Under the pieces are notes generated by a model, which did no database searches, was not told the origin of the DNA, and was given only the letters and a program-made list of their open reading frames with translations. This document shows positions 1 through 11,295 of a DNA stretch of 64,000 bases, piece by piece. Within the stretch, counting starts at the first letter, position 1; each line of letters begins with the position of its first letter. Position numbers and translations under genes: made by a program. Origin of the DNA: Tanypteryx hageni (Eukaryota > Arthropoda > Insecta > Odonata > Petaluridae); contig CM054112.1 of NCBI GenBank assembly GCA_028673005.1, forward strand, positions 190,437,144 to 190,501,143, read 5' to 3'.

Positions 1-464
1 CTGCCAAATTTTAAAGTTGTAGCACATACACAAGTGAAATGATATTTTCTAATTGTTTAAATTTTAAACATTTTTAATGGCCGCCGCAATATATTTATGG
101 AGAGATTCAAATGTTTATTTGTGCAAATGCATTACTCTGTAAATAACCTGCAATTTTCAGCTTCCTAGCTCATCCCGTAGTACCTAAACAGAATTTTTAA
201 CGGCAACACAAATTAAAATACCAAAATTTCTATAATCCCTATTTCGTTTTTTTTTACAAATCCTACCTCTAAAAAAATTTCAGCTCCGTAGCACATTCGG
301 AAATTCATAAACCTTGAAATTTTGTTTAAACAATTGCTAATTTTTATTTTTCAAGATTTTTGGTTTTTCTAGTCCGTTTTGCACAAAATCCTACCTAAGA
401 AAAAATTTCGAATCTCCAGCTCATCTGGAAGTACCTAAGCATTAGTATCCTCCTATATGTTATA
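1..464 (-). mobile_element. Helitron-family unit, cut by window edge
   Basis: The 5' portion (minus-strand sense) of a unit, with the body truncated at the window start. Its 5' box, the reverse complement of AGGAGGATACTAATG, is at about 440-456. The 3' hairpin of this copy would lie outside the window. Confidence 0.65.
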
Positions 465-1195
465 CTAGTAGAAGGTGCTTGCATACTGCAAGCATTTCAT
501 CTCACCTTCAAAATCATTCATTTTTCAAAAAGATATTTCATCATGACTAATATTTCTTTAATTTTAAAAATTTCTCCTCTGCAACCAATTTCTATCTTTC
601 CTTATTGAACAATATTTGATTCAATCAATGCCTTAAATTTGCAATTTTAAGAATGTTATACTTAATCCAATGTAAGGTGCTAATTCCACACATTTTTGTC
701 AAATTTGTCAAGTTGTAGCACATCTAGAAATGAAATAATATTTATTAAATTGTTTAAATTTCAAAAGTTTAATGCGGCTGCAATAACACTTTGTTGGAGT
801 TTTTCAAATGTTTGTTAGTTTAAATGCACTGAGCTCTACTTTAAAATTTCAGCTTCCTAGCTTGCCCCGAAGTACCTAAACATTTATCTATTAGTTTAAA
901 CTTGAAGAAATTTTAACAGCCAAAGAAATTAAAATATCAAAATTTTTATAATTTTTTATTTCGTATTTTCGCAAAATCTAACAGTAAATAAATTTCAGCT
1001 TCGTAGCACATTCGATAACACATAAACCTCAAAAATATGTTTAAAAAATTGCGAATTTTTAGCGGTCGAATTTTTGAACTTTCCCAAAATTTTCTTTTTT
1101 TCTGTTTAATTTTCTACAAAATGATTCCAAAACTCGAACCTACAGTATATAGTTTTCAAGATAAAAATTATTAAACTTTAATGTTCAAATATATA
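465..1195 (-). mobile_element. Diverged Helitron-family unit
   Basis: The 3' CTAG is at 465-468 and the hairpin at 476-494. The body aligns with the family but is clearly more diverged; its closest relative is the plus-oriented unit at 8335-8836. It is probably an older subfamily within the array. Confidence 0.65.
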
Positions 1196-1205
1196 TAGAT
1201 ATATA

Positions 1206-1300
1206 CTAGTAGTTGGTGCTTGCATACTGCAAGCATTTCATATCACCTTGAAAAAACATTCATTTTTCAGACAGACATTAGTATCCTCCTATATGTTATA
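1206..1300 (-). mobile_element. Truncated Helitron 3' end
   Basis: Only about 95 bp: CTAG at 1206-1209, hairpin at 1217-1235, then a jump straight to the 5' box near 1270-1290. It is immediately followed by a second 3' end (CTAG 1312-1315). This is a nearly body-less unit between two full ones. Confidence 0.6.
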
Positions 1301-1311
1301 TATATATGTTA

Positions 1312-2000
1312 CTAGTAGTTGGTGCTTGCATACTGCAAACATTTCATGTCACCTTGAAAAAACATTCATTTTTCAGACAGACATTACATCATTACAAATA
1401 GTCTTTTAATTCTAAAGATTTCACCTCCGCAGCGATTTTCGTTATTCCTACATGTAAAAATAATAGTTTAAAACAAACCCCAAATGTTGCAATTTTAAAT
1501 ATTTTACACTTTCTTCATTATGAGGTACTGATGCTACACATTTTAGCCAAATTTTAAAGTTGTAGCACTTCTAGAAGTAAAATAATATTTTTCAAATTGT
1601 TTAAATTTAAATAATTTTTTAACGGCCGCCGCAATTCATATATAGTAAAATTGAAATGTTTATTTGTGCAAATTCACTACTCTGTAAATAATTTCACCTT
1701 CCTAGCTCATTCCGTAGTACCTAAACAGTTATCTATTTGTTTAAACTTTAAGAATTTTTAACTGCCAAACAAATTAAAATATCAAAATTTGTATAATCCC
1801 TATTTCGTTTTTTTTTACAAATCCTACCTCTAAAAAAATTTCAGCTCCGTAGCACATTCGGAAATTCATAAACCTTGAAATTTTGTTTAAACAATTGCGA
1901 ATTTTTAGCGGCCGCATTGTTGCACTTTTTCATGATTATCGTTTTTCTATTCGGTTAGCACAAACTCCTGCCTAATAAAAAAATATCCTCCTATATGTTA
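1312..2000 (-). mobile_element. Helitron-family unit
   Basis: CTAG at 1312-1315 and hairpin at 1323-1341, with one arm mismatch (GCAAACA). The body is typical, and a leader with CTTACAGAGG follows at about 2015-2040. Confidence 0.65.
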
Positions 2001-2049
2001 TCATTATACATAGACGTTCCTTACAGAGGAGGAGGAGGATATCATTATA

Positions 2050-2860
2050 CTAGTAGTTGGTGCTTGCATTATGCAAGCATATCATCTCAAAATAAAAAAA
2101 CATGAATTTTTCAGACAGACATTTCATCATTAAAAATATTCTTTTAATTCTAAAGATTTCAACTCCGGAACGATTTTCGTTTTTCCCACATGTAAAAGTA
2201 ATAGTTTTAAAAAATCCCCATATGTTGAAATTTTAAAAATGTTACACTTTCTCCATTATGGGGTACTAATGCTACACATTTTAGCCAAATTTTAAAGTCG
2301 TAGCATTTCTAGAAGTAAAATAATATTTTTCTAATTGTTTAAATTAAAATAATTTCTAACGCCCGCCACAATTAATATATGGTAAAATTGAATTGTTCAT
2401 TTGTGCAAATTCACTACTCTGCAAATAATTAAAAAAGTTCAGCTTCCTATCTCATACCGTAATACCTAAACAGTTATCCAATTGTTTAAATTTTAAGAAT
2501 TTTTAACTGCCAAAAAAATGAAAATATCAAAATTTGTATAATCCCGATTTCGTTTTTTTAAGAATTCTACTTATAAAAAAAAATTCAACTCCATAGCAGA
2601 TGCGGAAATACATAAACCATGAAATATTTTTTAAACAATTGCGAATTTTTACCGGCCGCATGCTGCACTTTTTGAAGATTTTAGTTTTTTTCTAGTCGTT
2701 TTGCACAAAATCCTATCTAAGAAAAAAATTTCGAATCTCCAGCACCTCTGGAAGTGCCTAAACATTAGTATCATCCTGTTATATGTTATATCCTCCTCCT
2801 CTGTAAGGAACGTCTATTTATAATGATATCATTATATATCCTTCTCTGTAAGAGTCATCG
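2050..2860 (-). mobile_element. Helitron-family unit with doubled leader
   Basis: CTAG at 2050-2053 and hairpin at 2061-2079. The 5' side (2760-2880) carries two leader modules in tandem, CTCTGTAAGGAACG and CTCTGTAAGAGTC. The array switches orientation immediately after them. Confidence 0.6.
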
Positions 2861-2869
2861 ATATATAAT

Positions 2870-3454
2870 GATATTCAATATTTTTCAAGGTTTAAGAATT
2901 TCCAAATGTGCTACGGAGTTGAAATTTTTTTATAAGTAGAATTCTTAAAAAAAACGAAGTAGAGATTATACAAATTTTGATATTTTAATTTGGTTGGCAG
3001 TTAAAAATTCTTAAAGTTTAAACAAATAGATAACTGTTTAGACATTACGGGATGAGCTATGGAGCTGAAATTTTCAAGTTATGTACAAAGTAGTGAACTA
3101 GAACAAAAAAACATTTCAGTTTTTCCCTACATGAATTTCAACCTCCGTTAAAAATTATTAAAATTTAAAAAATTAGAAAATATTATTTGACTTCTAGAAA
3201 TGCTACAACTTTAAAATTTTGCTAAATTGTGTAGCATTAGTACCCCATAATGGAGAAAGTGTAAAAATTTTAAAATTGCAACATTTGGGGATTGTTTTAA
3301 ACTATTATTTTTACATTTGGGGAAACGAAAATTGCTGCGGAGGTGAAATCTTTAGAATTTAAAGAATATTTGGAATGATATTTATCTGTCTGAAAAATGA
3401 ATGTTTTTTCAAGGTGAGATGAAATGCTTGCAGTATGCAAGCACCTTCTACTAG
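2870..3454 (+). mobile_element. Plus-oriented Helitron unit, 5' truncated
   Basis: The body is reversed relative to the units on its left. It ends with a hairpin at 3425-3443 and CTAG at 3451-3454. It lacks the 5' box and starts inside the body. Confidence 0.6.
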
Positions 3455-4424
3455 TATGTTATATCCTCCTCCTCTGTAAGGAACGTCTATATATAATGAT
3501 AGCATATAGGAGGATACTAATGTCCAGCCCAAACTACAAGAGCAAGAGAGCTGAAAGTTTTAGTTTTTGTAGATATGATAGAAAAACCTACATATAAAAT
3601 GAGACTTCTCACCTAAGTGACATGAGTTCGACTCCAGAAATTCCAAAAGTTGCATTTTTTCCTATAAGAAAAGCATTGCTCCATTATTGTAAATTAATTA
3701 TGGGCACTTGCCGGTAAGCTAGAAAAATGAAATTTTTACTGTTGCTAGATGGCCGCAATATCTATTAGGAATTATTGTCACTTTTGCTTACAGTTTCTTG
3801 GGTTCGACTCCAGAGACCTTGGAATATCTCCCATAAGTTAGCATGGGGAAACACAATCCAGTGTCCAATCTAATAAGTTTAGGAAGCTGAAATTTTGCAA
3901 GATTATAGAACTTTTCTCATAACCAACTATAAAAATCGAAAATTTTAAAATTGCAAATTTTGGGGTTGTTTTAACCCCATTTGAAAAATAAAGTTTAATA
4001 ATTTTTTAGGTACTACGTGATGAGCTAGGAAGTTGCAATTTTCAAATTATTTACAGAACAGTGCATTTGCACAAATAAACATTTCAATCTCTCCATATAT
4101 ATATTGCGGCAACCGTTAAAAATGTTTAAATTTCAAACAATTAGAAAAATATTATTTTACTTCTAAAAGTGCTACAACTTTAAAATTTGGCTCAAATGTG
4201 TAGCATTAGTACCCATAACGTAGAAAGTGTAAAATTTTTAAAATTGCAACATTTGGGGATTGTTTTAAAATATTATTTTTACATGTGGGAAAAACGAAAA
4301 TCGCTGCGGAGGTGAAATCTTTAAAATTAATACAATATTTGTAATGATGAAATATCTGTCTGAAAAATGAATGTTTTTTCAAGGTGAGATGAAATGCTTG
4401 CAGTATGCAAGCACCTTCTACTAG
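3455..4424 (+). mobile_element. Helitron chimera, subfamily B body
   Basis: Leader and 5' box (about 3505-3522) are followed by a different body, beginning GTCCAGCCCAAACTACAAG, up to about 4000. It then rejoins the common 3' half, with a hairpin at 4395-4413 and CTAG at 4421-4424. The B body recurs inverted at about 7480-7915. It includes two tRNA T-arm-like motifs, GTTCGACTCC, at about 3628 and 3799. Confidence 0.6.
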
Positions 4425-5300
4425 TATGTTATATCCTCCTCCTCCTCTGTAAGGAACGTCTATATAGAATGATAACAGGAGGATACTAATGTCCAGCCAA
4501 AACTACAAGAACCAGAGAGCTGAAAGTTTTATTTTTTGTAGATGTGATGGAGAAACCTTGAAAAAACATTCATTTTTCAGACAGACATTTTATCATTACA
4601 AATATTCTTTTAATTCTAAAGATTTCTACGTGGGAGCGATTTTTGTTTTTCCCACACGTAAAAATAATAGATTAAAAAAATCCCCAAATATTGCAATGTT
4701 AAAAATTTTATACTTTCTCCATTATGGGTGACTAATGCTACATATTTTAGCCAAATTTGAAAGTTGTAGCATTTCTAGAATTATAATAATATTTTTCTAA
4801 TTGTTTAAATTTAAATAATTTTTAACGGCCGCCACATTTCATATATGGTAAAATTGAAATGTTTATTTGTGCAAATTTACTACTCTGTAAATAATTTGAA
4901 AATTTCAGCTTCCTATCTCATCCCGTAGTACCTAAACAGTTATCCAATTGATTAAATTTTAAGAATTTTTATGCCAAACAAATTAAAATATCAAAATTTG
5001 TATAATCCCTATTTCGTTTTTTTAAGAATTCTACTTATAAAAAAAAATTTCAACTCCGTAACACATGCGAAAATACATAAACCTTGAAAATTTGTTTAAA
5101 GAATTGCGAATTTTTAGCGGCCGCATTGTTGCACTTTTTCAAGATTTTCGTTTTTTTCTAGTCGGTTTTGCACAAAATCCTACCCATGAAAAAAATTTCG
5201 AATCTCCAGCTCATCTGGAAGTGCCTAAACATTAGTATCCTCCTGTTATATGTTATATATCATTATATATCGACGACTCTTACAGAGGAGGATATAACAT
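4425..5300 (-). mobile_element. Chimeric junction plus Helitron unit
   Basis: 4425-4552 is a plus-oriented leader, 5' box and about 60 bp of subfamily B. It is fused at about 4553 to a minus-oriented common body missing its 3' hairpin. The 5' leader on the right (5240-5300) contains TCTTACAGAGGAGG. Confidence 0.55.
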
Positions 5301-6080
5301 ATAGTAGTTGGTGCTTGCATACTGCAAGCATTTCATCTCAACATAAAAAAACATTCATTGTTCATCTTTCATCATTACACATATATTTTTAATTCTAAAG
5401 ATTTCACCTCCGCAGCGATTTCCGTTTTTCCCACATGTAAAAATAATAGTTTTAAAAAATCCCCAAATGTTGCAATTTTGAAAATGTTACACTTTCTCCA
5501 TTATGGGGTACTAATGCTACACATTTTAGCCAAATTTTAAAGTTGTAGCATTTCTAGAAGTAAAATAATATTTTTCTAATTGTTTAAATTTAAATAATTA
5601 TTAACGGCCGCCACAATTCATATATGGTAAAATTGAAATGTTTATTTGTGCAAATTTACTACTTTGTAAATAATTTGAAAATTTCAGCTTCCTAGCTCAT
5701 CCTGTAACACCTAAACTGTTATCCATTTGTTTAAATTTTAAGAATTTTTAACTGCCAAACAAATTAAAATATCAAAATTTGTATAATCCCTATTTCGTTT
5801 TTTTAAGAATTCTACTTATAAAAAAAAATTTCAACTCCGTAACACATGCGGAAATACATAAACCTTGAAAATTTGTTTAAAGAATTGCGAATTTTTAGCG
5901 GCCGCATTGTTGCACTTTTTCAAGATTTTCTTTTTTTCTAGTCGGTTTTGCACAAAATCCTACCCATGAAAAAAATTTCGAATCTCCAGCTCATCTGGAA
6001 GTGCCTAAACATTAGTATCCTCCTGTTATATGTTATATATCATTATATATCGACGACTCTTACAGAGGAGGATATAACAT
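5301..6080 (-). repeat. Helitron tandem copy 1 (about 780 bp period)
   Basis: The hairpin is at 5312-5330; the terminal CTAG has become ATAG. This copy and the next are head-to-tail with a 780-bp period. Their 5' segments (5168-5350 versus 5948-6130) are almost identical, which indicates recent tandem amplification. Confidence 0.65.
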
Positions 6081-6860
6081 ATAGTAGTTGGTGCTTGCAT
6101 ACTGCAAGCATTTCATCTCAACATAAAAAAACATTCATTATTCATATTTCATTATTACACATATATTTTTAATTCTAAATATTTCACCTCCGCAGAGATT
6201 TTCGTTTTTCCCACGTAAAAATAATAGTTTAAACAATCCCCAAATGTTGCAATTTTAAAAATTTTACACATTCTTCATTATGGGGTACTGATGCTACACA
6301 TTTTAGCCAAATTTTAAAGTTGTAGCACTCCTAGAAGTAATATAATATTTTTGTAATTGTTTAAATTTAAATAATTTTTAACGGCCGCTGCATATCGTAT
6401 GTGGTAAAATTGAAATGTTTATTTATGCAAATTTACTACTCTGTAAATAATTTGAAAATTTCAGCTTCCTAGCTCATCCCGTAGTACCTAAACAGTTATT
6501 TGTTTAAACTTTAAGAATTTTTAACTGCCAAACAAATTAAAATATCAAAATTTGTATAATCCCTATTTCGTTTTTTTAAGAATTCTACTTATAAAAAAAT
6601 TTCAACTTCGTAGCACATGCGGAAATATATAAACCTTGAAAATTTGTTTAAACAATTGCGAATTTTTAGCGGCCGCATTGTTACACTTTTTCATGATTTT
6701 CGTTTTTTCTAGTAGGTTTTGCACAAAATCCTACCTATGATAAAAATTTCGAATCTTCAACTCATCTGGAAGTGCCTAAACATTAGTATCCTCCTGTTAG
6801 CATTATATATCGACGTTTATTACAGAGGAGGAGGAGGAGGATATAGGAGGATACTAATGT
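6081..6860 (-). repeat. Helitron tandem copy 2
   Basis: The hairpin is at 6092-6110 and the start is ATAG, as in copy 1. Its 5' side (6785-6860) is a leader flanked by two opposed 5' boxes, GTATCCTCCTGTTAG and AGGAGGATACTAATG. A body fragment is then fused in the middle of the unit. Confidence 0.6.
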
Positions 6861-7920
6861 TTAGGCACCTTTGCAGAGATTTTCGTTTTTCCCACATGTA
6901 AAAATAATAGTTTAAAACAATCCCCAAATATTGCAATTTTAAACATTTTACACTTTCTTCATTATGGGGTACAAATGCTACACATTTTAGCCAAATTTTA
7001 AATTTGTAGCACTTCTATAAGTAAAATAATATTTTTCTAATTGTTTATATTTAAATAATTGCTAACGGCCGCTGCAATTCATATATATTAAAATTGAAAT
7101 GTTTATTTGTGCAAGTTTTCTACTCTGTAAAAAAACATTAATTTTTTAGACAGACATTTCATCATTACAAATATTCTTTTAATTCTAAAGATTTCACCTC
7201 CGCAGCGATATTCCTTTTTTCCCACATGTAAAAATTATAGTTTAAAACAATCCTCAAAAGTTGCAATTTTAAAAATTTTTCACTATCTTCATTATGGGGT
7301 ACTAATGCTACAAATTTTAGCCAAATTCTAAAGTTGTAGCACTGTTTATTTGTGCAAATGCACTGTTTTGTAAATAATTTGAAAATCGCAGCTTCCTAGC
7401 TTATACCGTAGTACCTAAAAAATTATTAAACTTTAATGTTCAAATGGGTTTAAAACAACCCCTAAAATTTACAATTTTTAAATTTTCGATTTTTATAGTT
7501 GGTTATGAGAAAAGTCCTAAAATCTTGCAAAATTTCAGCTTCCAAAATCTATTAGATTGCTCTACACACTGGGAAATCTTTTCCCCATGCTAACTAATGG
7601 GAGATATTCCGGGGTATCTGGAGTCGAACCCAAGACACTGTAAGGAAAACTAACAATAATTCGTAATAGATATTGCGACCGTCTAGCAACAGTGAAAATT
7701 TAATTTTTCTAGCTTACCGACAAGTGCCCAAAATTAATTTACAAAAATGGCGCAATCCTTTTCTTATGGGAAAAAACGCAACTTTCGGAATTTATGGAGT
7801 CGAACTTATGTCACTTAGGTAAGAGGTCTCATTTTATCTGAAGGTTTCTCCATCATATCTACAAAAACTAAAACTTTCAGCTCTCTAGCTCTTGTAGTTT
7901 GGGCTGGACATTAGTATCCT
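6861..7920 (-). repeat. Helitron fragments with inverted subfamily B
   Basis: Partial minus-oriented bodies at 6861-7135 and 7136-7345 each start at a 3' body segment without a hairpin. The common part then leads at about 7440-7480 into the subfamily B body, ending at the 5' box near 7905-7920. The B segment is an inverted copy of 3520-4000. Confidence 0.55.
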
Positions 7921-8836
7921 CCTATATGTAAGCGAAAATCTTTAAGAAGTGCAACAATGCGGCCGCTAAAAATTCGCAATTGTTTAAACAAATTTTCAAG
8001 GTTTATATATTTCCGAATGTGCCACGGAGTTGAAATTTTTTTATAAGTAGAATTCTTAAAAAAAACGAAATAGGGATTATACAAATTTTGATATTTTAAT
8101 TTGTTTGGTAGTTAAAAATTCTTAAAGTTTAAACAAATAGATAGCTGTTTAGGTACTATGGGATGAGCTAGGAAGCTGAAATTTTCATATTATTTACAGA
8201 GTAGCGAATTTACAGAAATAAACATTTCAATTTTACCACATATGAATTACGGCGGCCGTTAAAAATTATTTAAATTTAAACAATTAGAAAAATATTATTT
8301 TACTTATAGAAGTGCTACATCTTTATATATTGGCTAAAAAATAAAAAATTAAAAAATTTTGATATTTTAATTTCTTTGGCTGTTAAAAAGTCTTAAAGTT
8401 TAAACTAATTGATAAATGTTTAGGTACTTTGGGGCAAGTTAGGAAGCTGAAATTTTAAAGTTAACTAGAGCTCAGTGCATTAAACTAACAAACATTTGAA
8501 AAGCTCCAACAAAGTGTTATTGCAGATGCATTAAGCTTTTGAAATTTAAACAATTAAATAAGTATTATTTCACTTCTAGATGTGCTACAACTTCGAATTT
8601 GAGAAAAATGTGTTGAATTAGCACCTTACATTGGATAAAGTGTAATATTCTTAAAATTGCAAATTTTAGGCATTATTTTAATCAAATATTGCTCAATAAG
8701 GAAAGATAGAAATTGGGTGCGGAGGTGAAATATTTTGAATTAAAAAAATATTTCTAATAATGCCATATCTCTCTGAAATATTAATGTTTATCAGGGTCAG
8801 ATGAAATGCTTGCAGAATGCAAGCACCAACTACTTG
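7921..8836 (+). mobile_element. Plus-oriented Helitron fragments
   Basis: A common-family 5' part (7930-8335) is followed by the 3' part of a diverged unit (8336-8836). The hairpin is at 8807-8825. The terminal CTAG has decayed to CTTG (8833-8836). A leader copy follows at 8838-8885. Confidence 0.55.
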
Positions 8837-9649
8837 TCTGTTATATCCTTCTCCTCCTCTGTAAGAAACATCGATATATCTACATCTACAGTTTGCCCTG
8901 AAAGCCACCGCAAGGGTGTGTGGTATATATAATGGCATATATAATGATATATAGATGCTATCAGGCCCGTTGGCACGAGTAGGAGAGAATTGAGTATACA
9001 CCACGGAATGGTAAAGAGGGAGCTGTTCAAGTCTGGCCAGTGGGCTTTAGACAATAGAAATTTACGTGATTTAGGTTTACTACTGACAGTTAGCAAGGAA
9101 TTAAAAAGAATACCTGATAAATATTGTGCTTATTATATTATTCTACGCATTAAAAAATATCTTGGTTAAATCGGGGAAACAAAATGCATGGCATATTGCG
9201 CCTATCGAAGATAACACCTACTTATCACACCTCAGGCATGCAGTGTTAGTAGAAGTTTCGCGGGTGGACTACCCTCAAAAAATGAATGGGCAAATACCGT
9301 ATAATTAAGGTGACTAGATTTCAGATCAGAAAAACCGGGACAAAATTTGTTTGCCCATAGAGTGTAGGCAATTTGCCGCGCCCTCTCCCTCCGGTAATTT
9401 GAGGCGTTAGACACCCTCGTCTAATGGAGTCCTACGTCCTACATAACTTCACTTCTCCTTTTCCTCAAAGGATGTAATCTCCTTCCGCTGCGCATGTAAG
9501 GGCTTTGGGTCTAATCTCTCCTTCCCCCTTCAGTAGATCCCCCATTGATCAGAGGTGAAGTAGGGGTGTGTACTCTAGGTACATGGGCAATGCGCTACAT
9601 GTCCTCACGATAAATGCAGAAACAAATATCTGCAACTATTAAACCAATA

Positions 9650-9932
9650 GTATAGACCAGGGGTCCCCAAACTACGGCCGGCGCAGTGATTTCATCCAGC
9701 CCGCCTTATCAGCAAGAGTATTCATTAGATATAATTTATGATATCTAAACGACATTTTCCGAGTACTTGGGTGAAATCTACTTTTAATATAAGCGAATTA
9801 CATATTGCAGAATCGAAAAAATTCTCAAAACTTGCTCTTTGAATTTTTCACACGGCCCAATCAGTCATTTGAAATGCCGTATTTGGCCCGCATATTGGAT
9901 CATTAAAAAGATTGGTGACCCCTGGTATAGAC
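9650..9932. mobile_element. hAT MITE with perfect 8-bp TSD
   Basis: The element, 9658-9924 (267 bp), starts CAGGGGTCCCCAAAC and ends GGTGACCCCTG. It is flanked by the identical octamer GTATAGAC at 9650-9657 and 9925-9932. An 8-bp TSD and CAG...CTG ends are typical of hAT elements. It has no coding capacity. Confidence 0.88.
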
Positions 9933-10150
9933 CAATGATGGTCAAACCGGGGCTCGCGAGCCGCATGTGGCTCTTTTAGCTTAATACACGGCTCTTTTAA
10001 ATTTCCATTTAGAAGCTTGTCAACGTTTTCTGTACAGAACACTGGCAACATTTTAGGAAACACCTTATTTATGTAGGATATTATTTTTCCTGCGTTTTAA
10101 AGGAGAACAGAAGCATTTTATTAACAATGACTTTAACATTGGAGTATTAA
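9933..10150 (+). mobile_element. hAT-like terminal fragment
   Basis: It begins CAATGATGGTCAAACC followed by GGGCTCGCGAGCCGC, a typical hAT terminus resembling the sequence at 55480-55770. It abuts the 3' TSD of the preceding MITE. No matching right end was found, so the right limit is approximate. Confidence 0.4.
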
Positions 10151-10239
10151 ATTAATGTTTTTGGGAAATTAACTTTCGGCATTTTTGCGGGAACATTTGG
10201 CGTATTTTGCAATGGCATAAGCTGTAAAGTTGGGAATAA

Positions 10240-10335
10240 TTTTGAAATATTTGTAAAGATGAAATATCTGTATGAAACATGAATGTTTTTTCAAGGTGAG
10301 ATGATATGCTTGCAGAATGCAAGCACCTTCTACTA

Positions 10336-10336
<1 letters not shown>
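10240..10336 (+). mobile_element. Helitron 3' end fragment
   Basis: The last about 100 bp of the family: hairpin at 10307-10325 (TGCTTGCAGAATGCAAGCA) and CTAG at 10333-10336. The downstream flank is the (TA)n tract. Confidence 0.65.

Positions 10337-10420
<84 letters not shown>
10337..10420. repeat. (TA)n-(CA)n microsatellite
   Basis: About 65 bp of TA dinucleotides followed by a short CA run. It lies exactly between two convergent Helitron 3' ends. Confidence 0.95.
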
Positions 10421-10422
10421 TA

Positions 10423-11295
10423 CTAGTAAGCATTCCATCTCACCTTGAAAAACATTAATTTTTCAGAGTTATTTCATTATTAGAAATATTTTTTTAATTT
10501 AAAATATTTCGCCTCTGTACCAATTTTCGTTCTTTCCTTATGGAAAAATATTGGTGTAAAACATTACCTAAAATTTGCAACTTTATGAATATTATACTTT
10601 TTCCATTGTGGGGTTGTAATGCCACACCTTTGTGCAAAATTTGAAAGTCATAGCACCTCTAGAATGAAATAATATTTATCTAATTGTTTAAATTTTAATT
10701 ATTTTTAACGGCCGCAATAACTTTATGGAGATATTCAAATATTTATTTGTGCATTTGCACTAAGCTCTAAATGACTTTAAAATATCAGCTCCCTAGCTCG
10801 CCCCTAGTACCTAAACATTTATCTGTTTAAATTTTAAGAATTTTTAACAACCAAACAAATTAAAATATCAAAGTTTCTATACTACGTATTTCGTTTTTTT
10901 TACAAATTCTACTTTTAAGAATAATTTCAGCTCTGTAGCACATTAGGAAATAAATAATTCTTGAAAATTTGTTTAAACAATTGCGAATTTTTAGCGGCCG
11001 CATTGTTGAAAAATTTTTAAATTTTTGTTTTTGTTCTGTATAGAATTTGCTACAAAATGTTTGTAAAATCTCGTAGCTATGACTTATAGTTTTCGTGATA
11101 AAAATTAATAAACTTTAATGTACAAATGGGGTAAAAACCATCCCTAATATGAACAATTTTGAAATTTTCGATTTTTCTAATTGGTTGTGAGCAAAATTCT
11201 AATATCGTGCAAAATTTCAGCTCCGTATTCATTTTAGATTGGCCTACACTTTAGCTTTTCCCCATGTTAACTCATGGCAGATTTTTCCTGTTTTT
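10423..11295 (-). mobile_element. Helitron-family unit, diverged subfamily
   Basis: CTAG is at 10423-10426. The hairpin has been reduced to AAGCATTCC. The body then runs through the usual blocks, with GCGGCCGC at about 10995. It is close to the diverged units at 465-1195 and 8336-8836. The 5' end is not clear. Confidence 0.55.

Larger units (their letters stand above)
1..8840. repeat. Mixed-orientation array of Helitron-family units
   Basis: About a dozen full, truncated or chimeric copies of the family that includes 62975-63768. The recurring modules are a leader rich in TATAT and CTCTGTAAG / CTTACAGAG; a 5' box AGGAGGATACTAATG; an AT-rich body with blocks such as AGCTTCCTAGCTCATCCCG; and a 3' hairpin TGCTTGCAGTATGCAAGCA followed by CTAG. 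Units with the 3' end on the left (minus orientation) fill 1-2860 and 4553-7920. Plus-oriented units fill 2860-4424 and 7920-8836. Hairpins are at 476, 1217, 1323, 2061, 3425, 4395, 5312, 6092 and 8807. No protein-coding region is supported anywhere in the array. Confidence 0.8.

Noticed and set aside
2015..2060. CTTACAG|AGG and CTCTGTAAG as splice sites
   Set aside because: Part of the repeated leader module and present in both orientations in every unit; no exon structure around them.
3505..3525. AGGAGG spaced six bases before ATG, resembling a bacterial ribosome-binding site
   Set aside because: This is the Helitron 5' box. The window is animal nuclear DNA, and no long ORF follows.
5168..6172. 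Two almost identical 74-residue ORFs starting MHKILPMKK
   Set aside because: They are identical because the 780-bp Helitron unit is duplicated. The frame runs across the leader and hairpin and is not kept in other copies.
1..8840. Regular palindromic repeats suggesting a CRISPR array
   Set aside because: The hairpins are 700-900 bp apart, with homologous rather than unique sequence between them.
10152..10438. Ile/Tyr-alternating minus-strand ORFs
   Set aside because: Translation of a (TA)n microsatellite; the same applies to 13070-13302 and 49178-49549.
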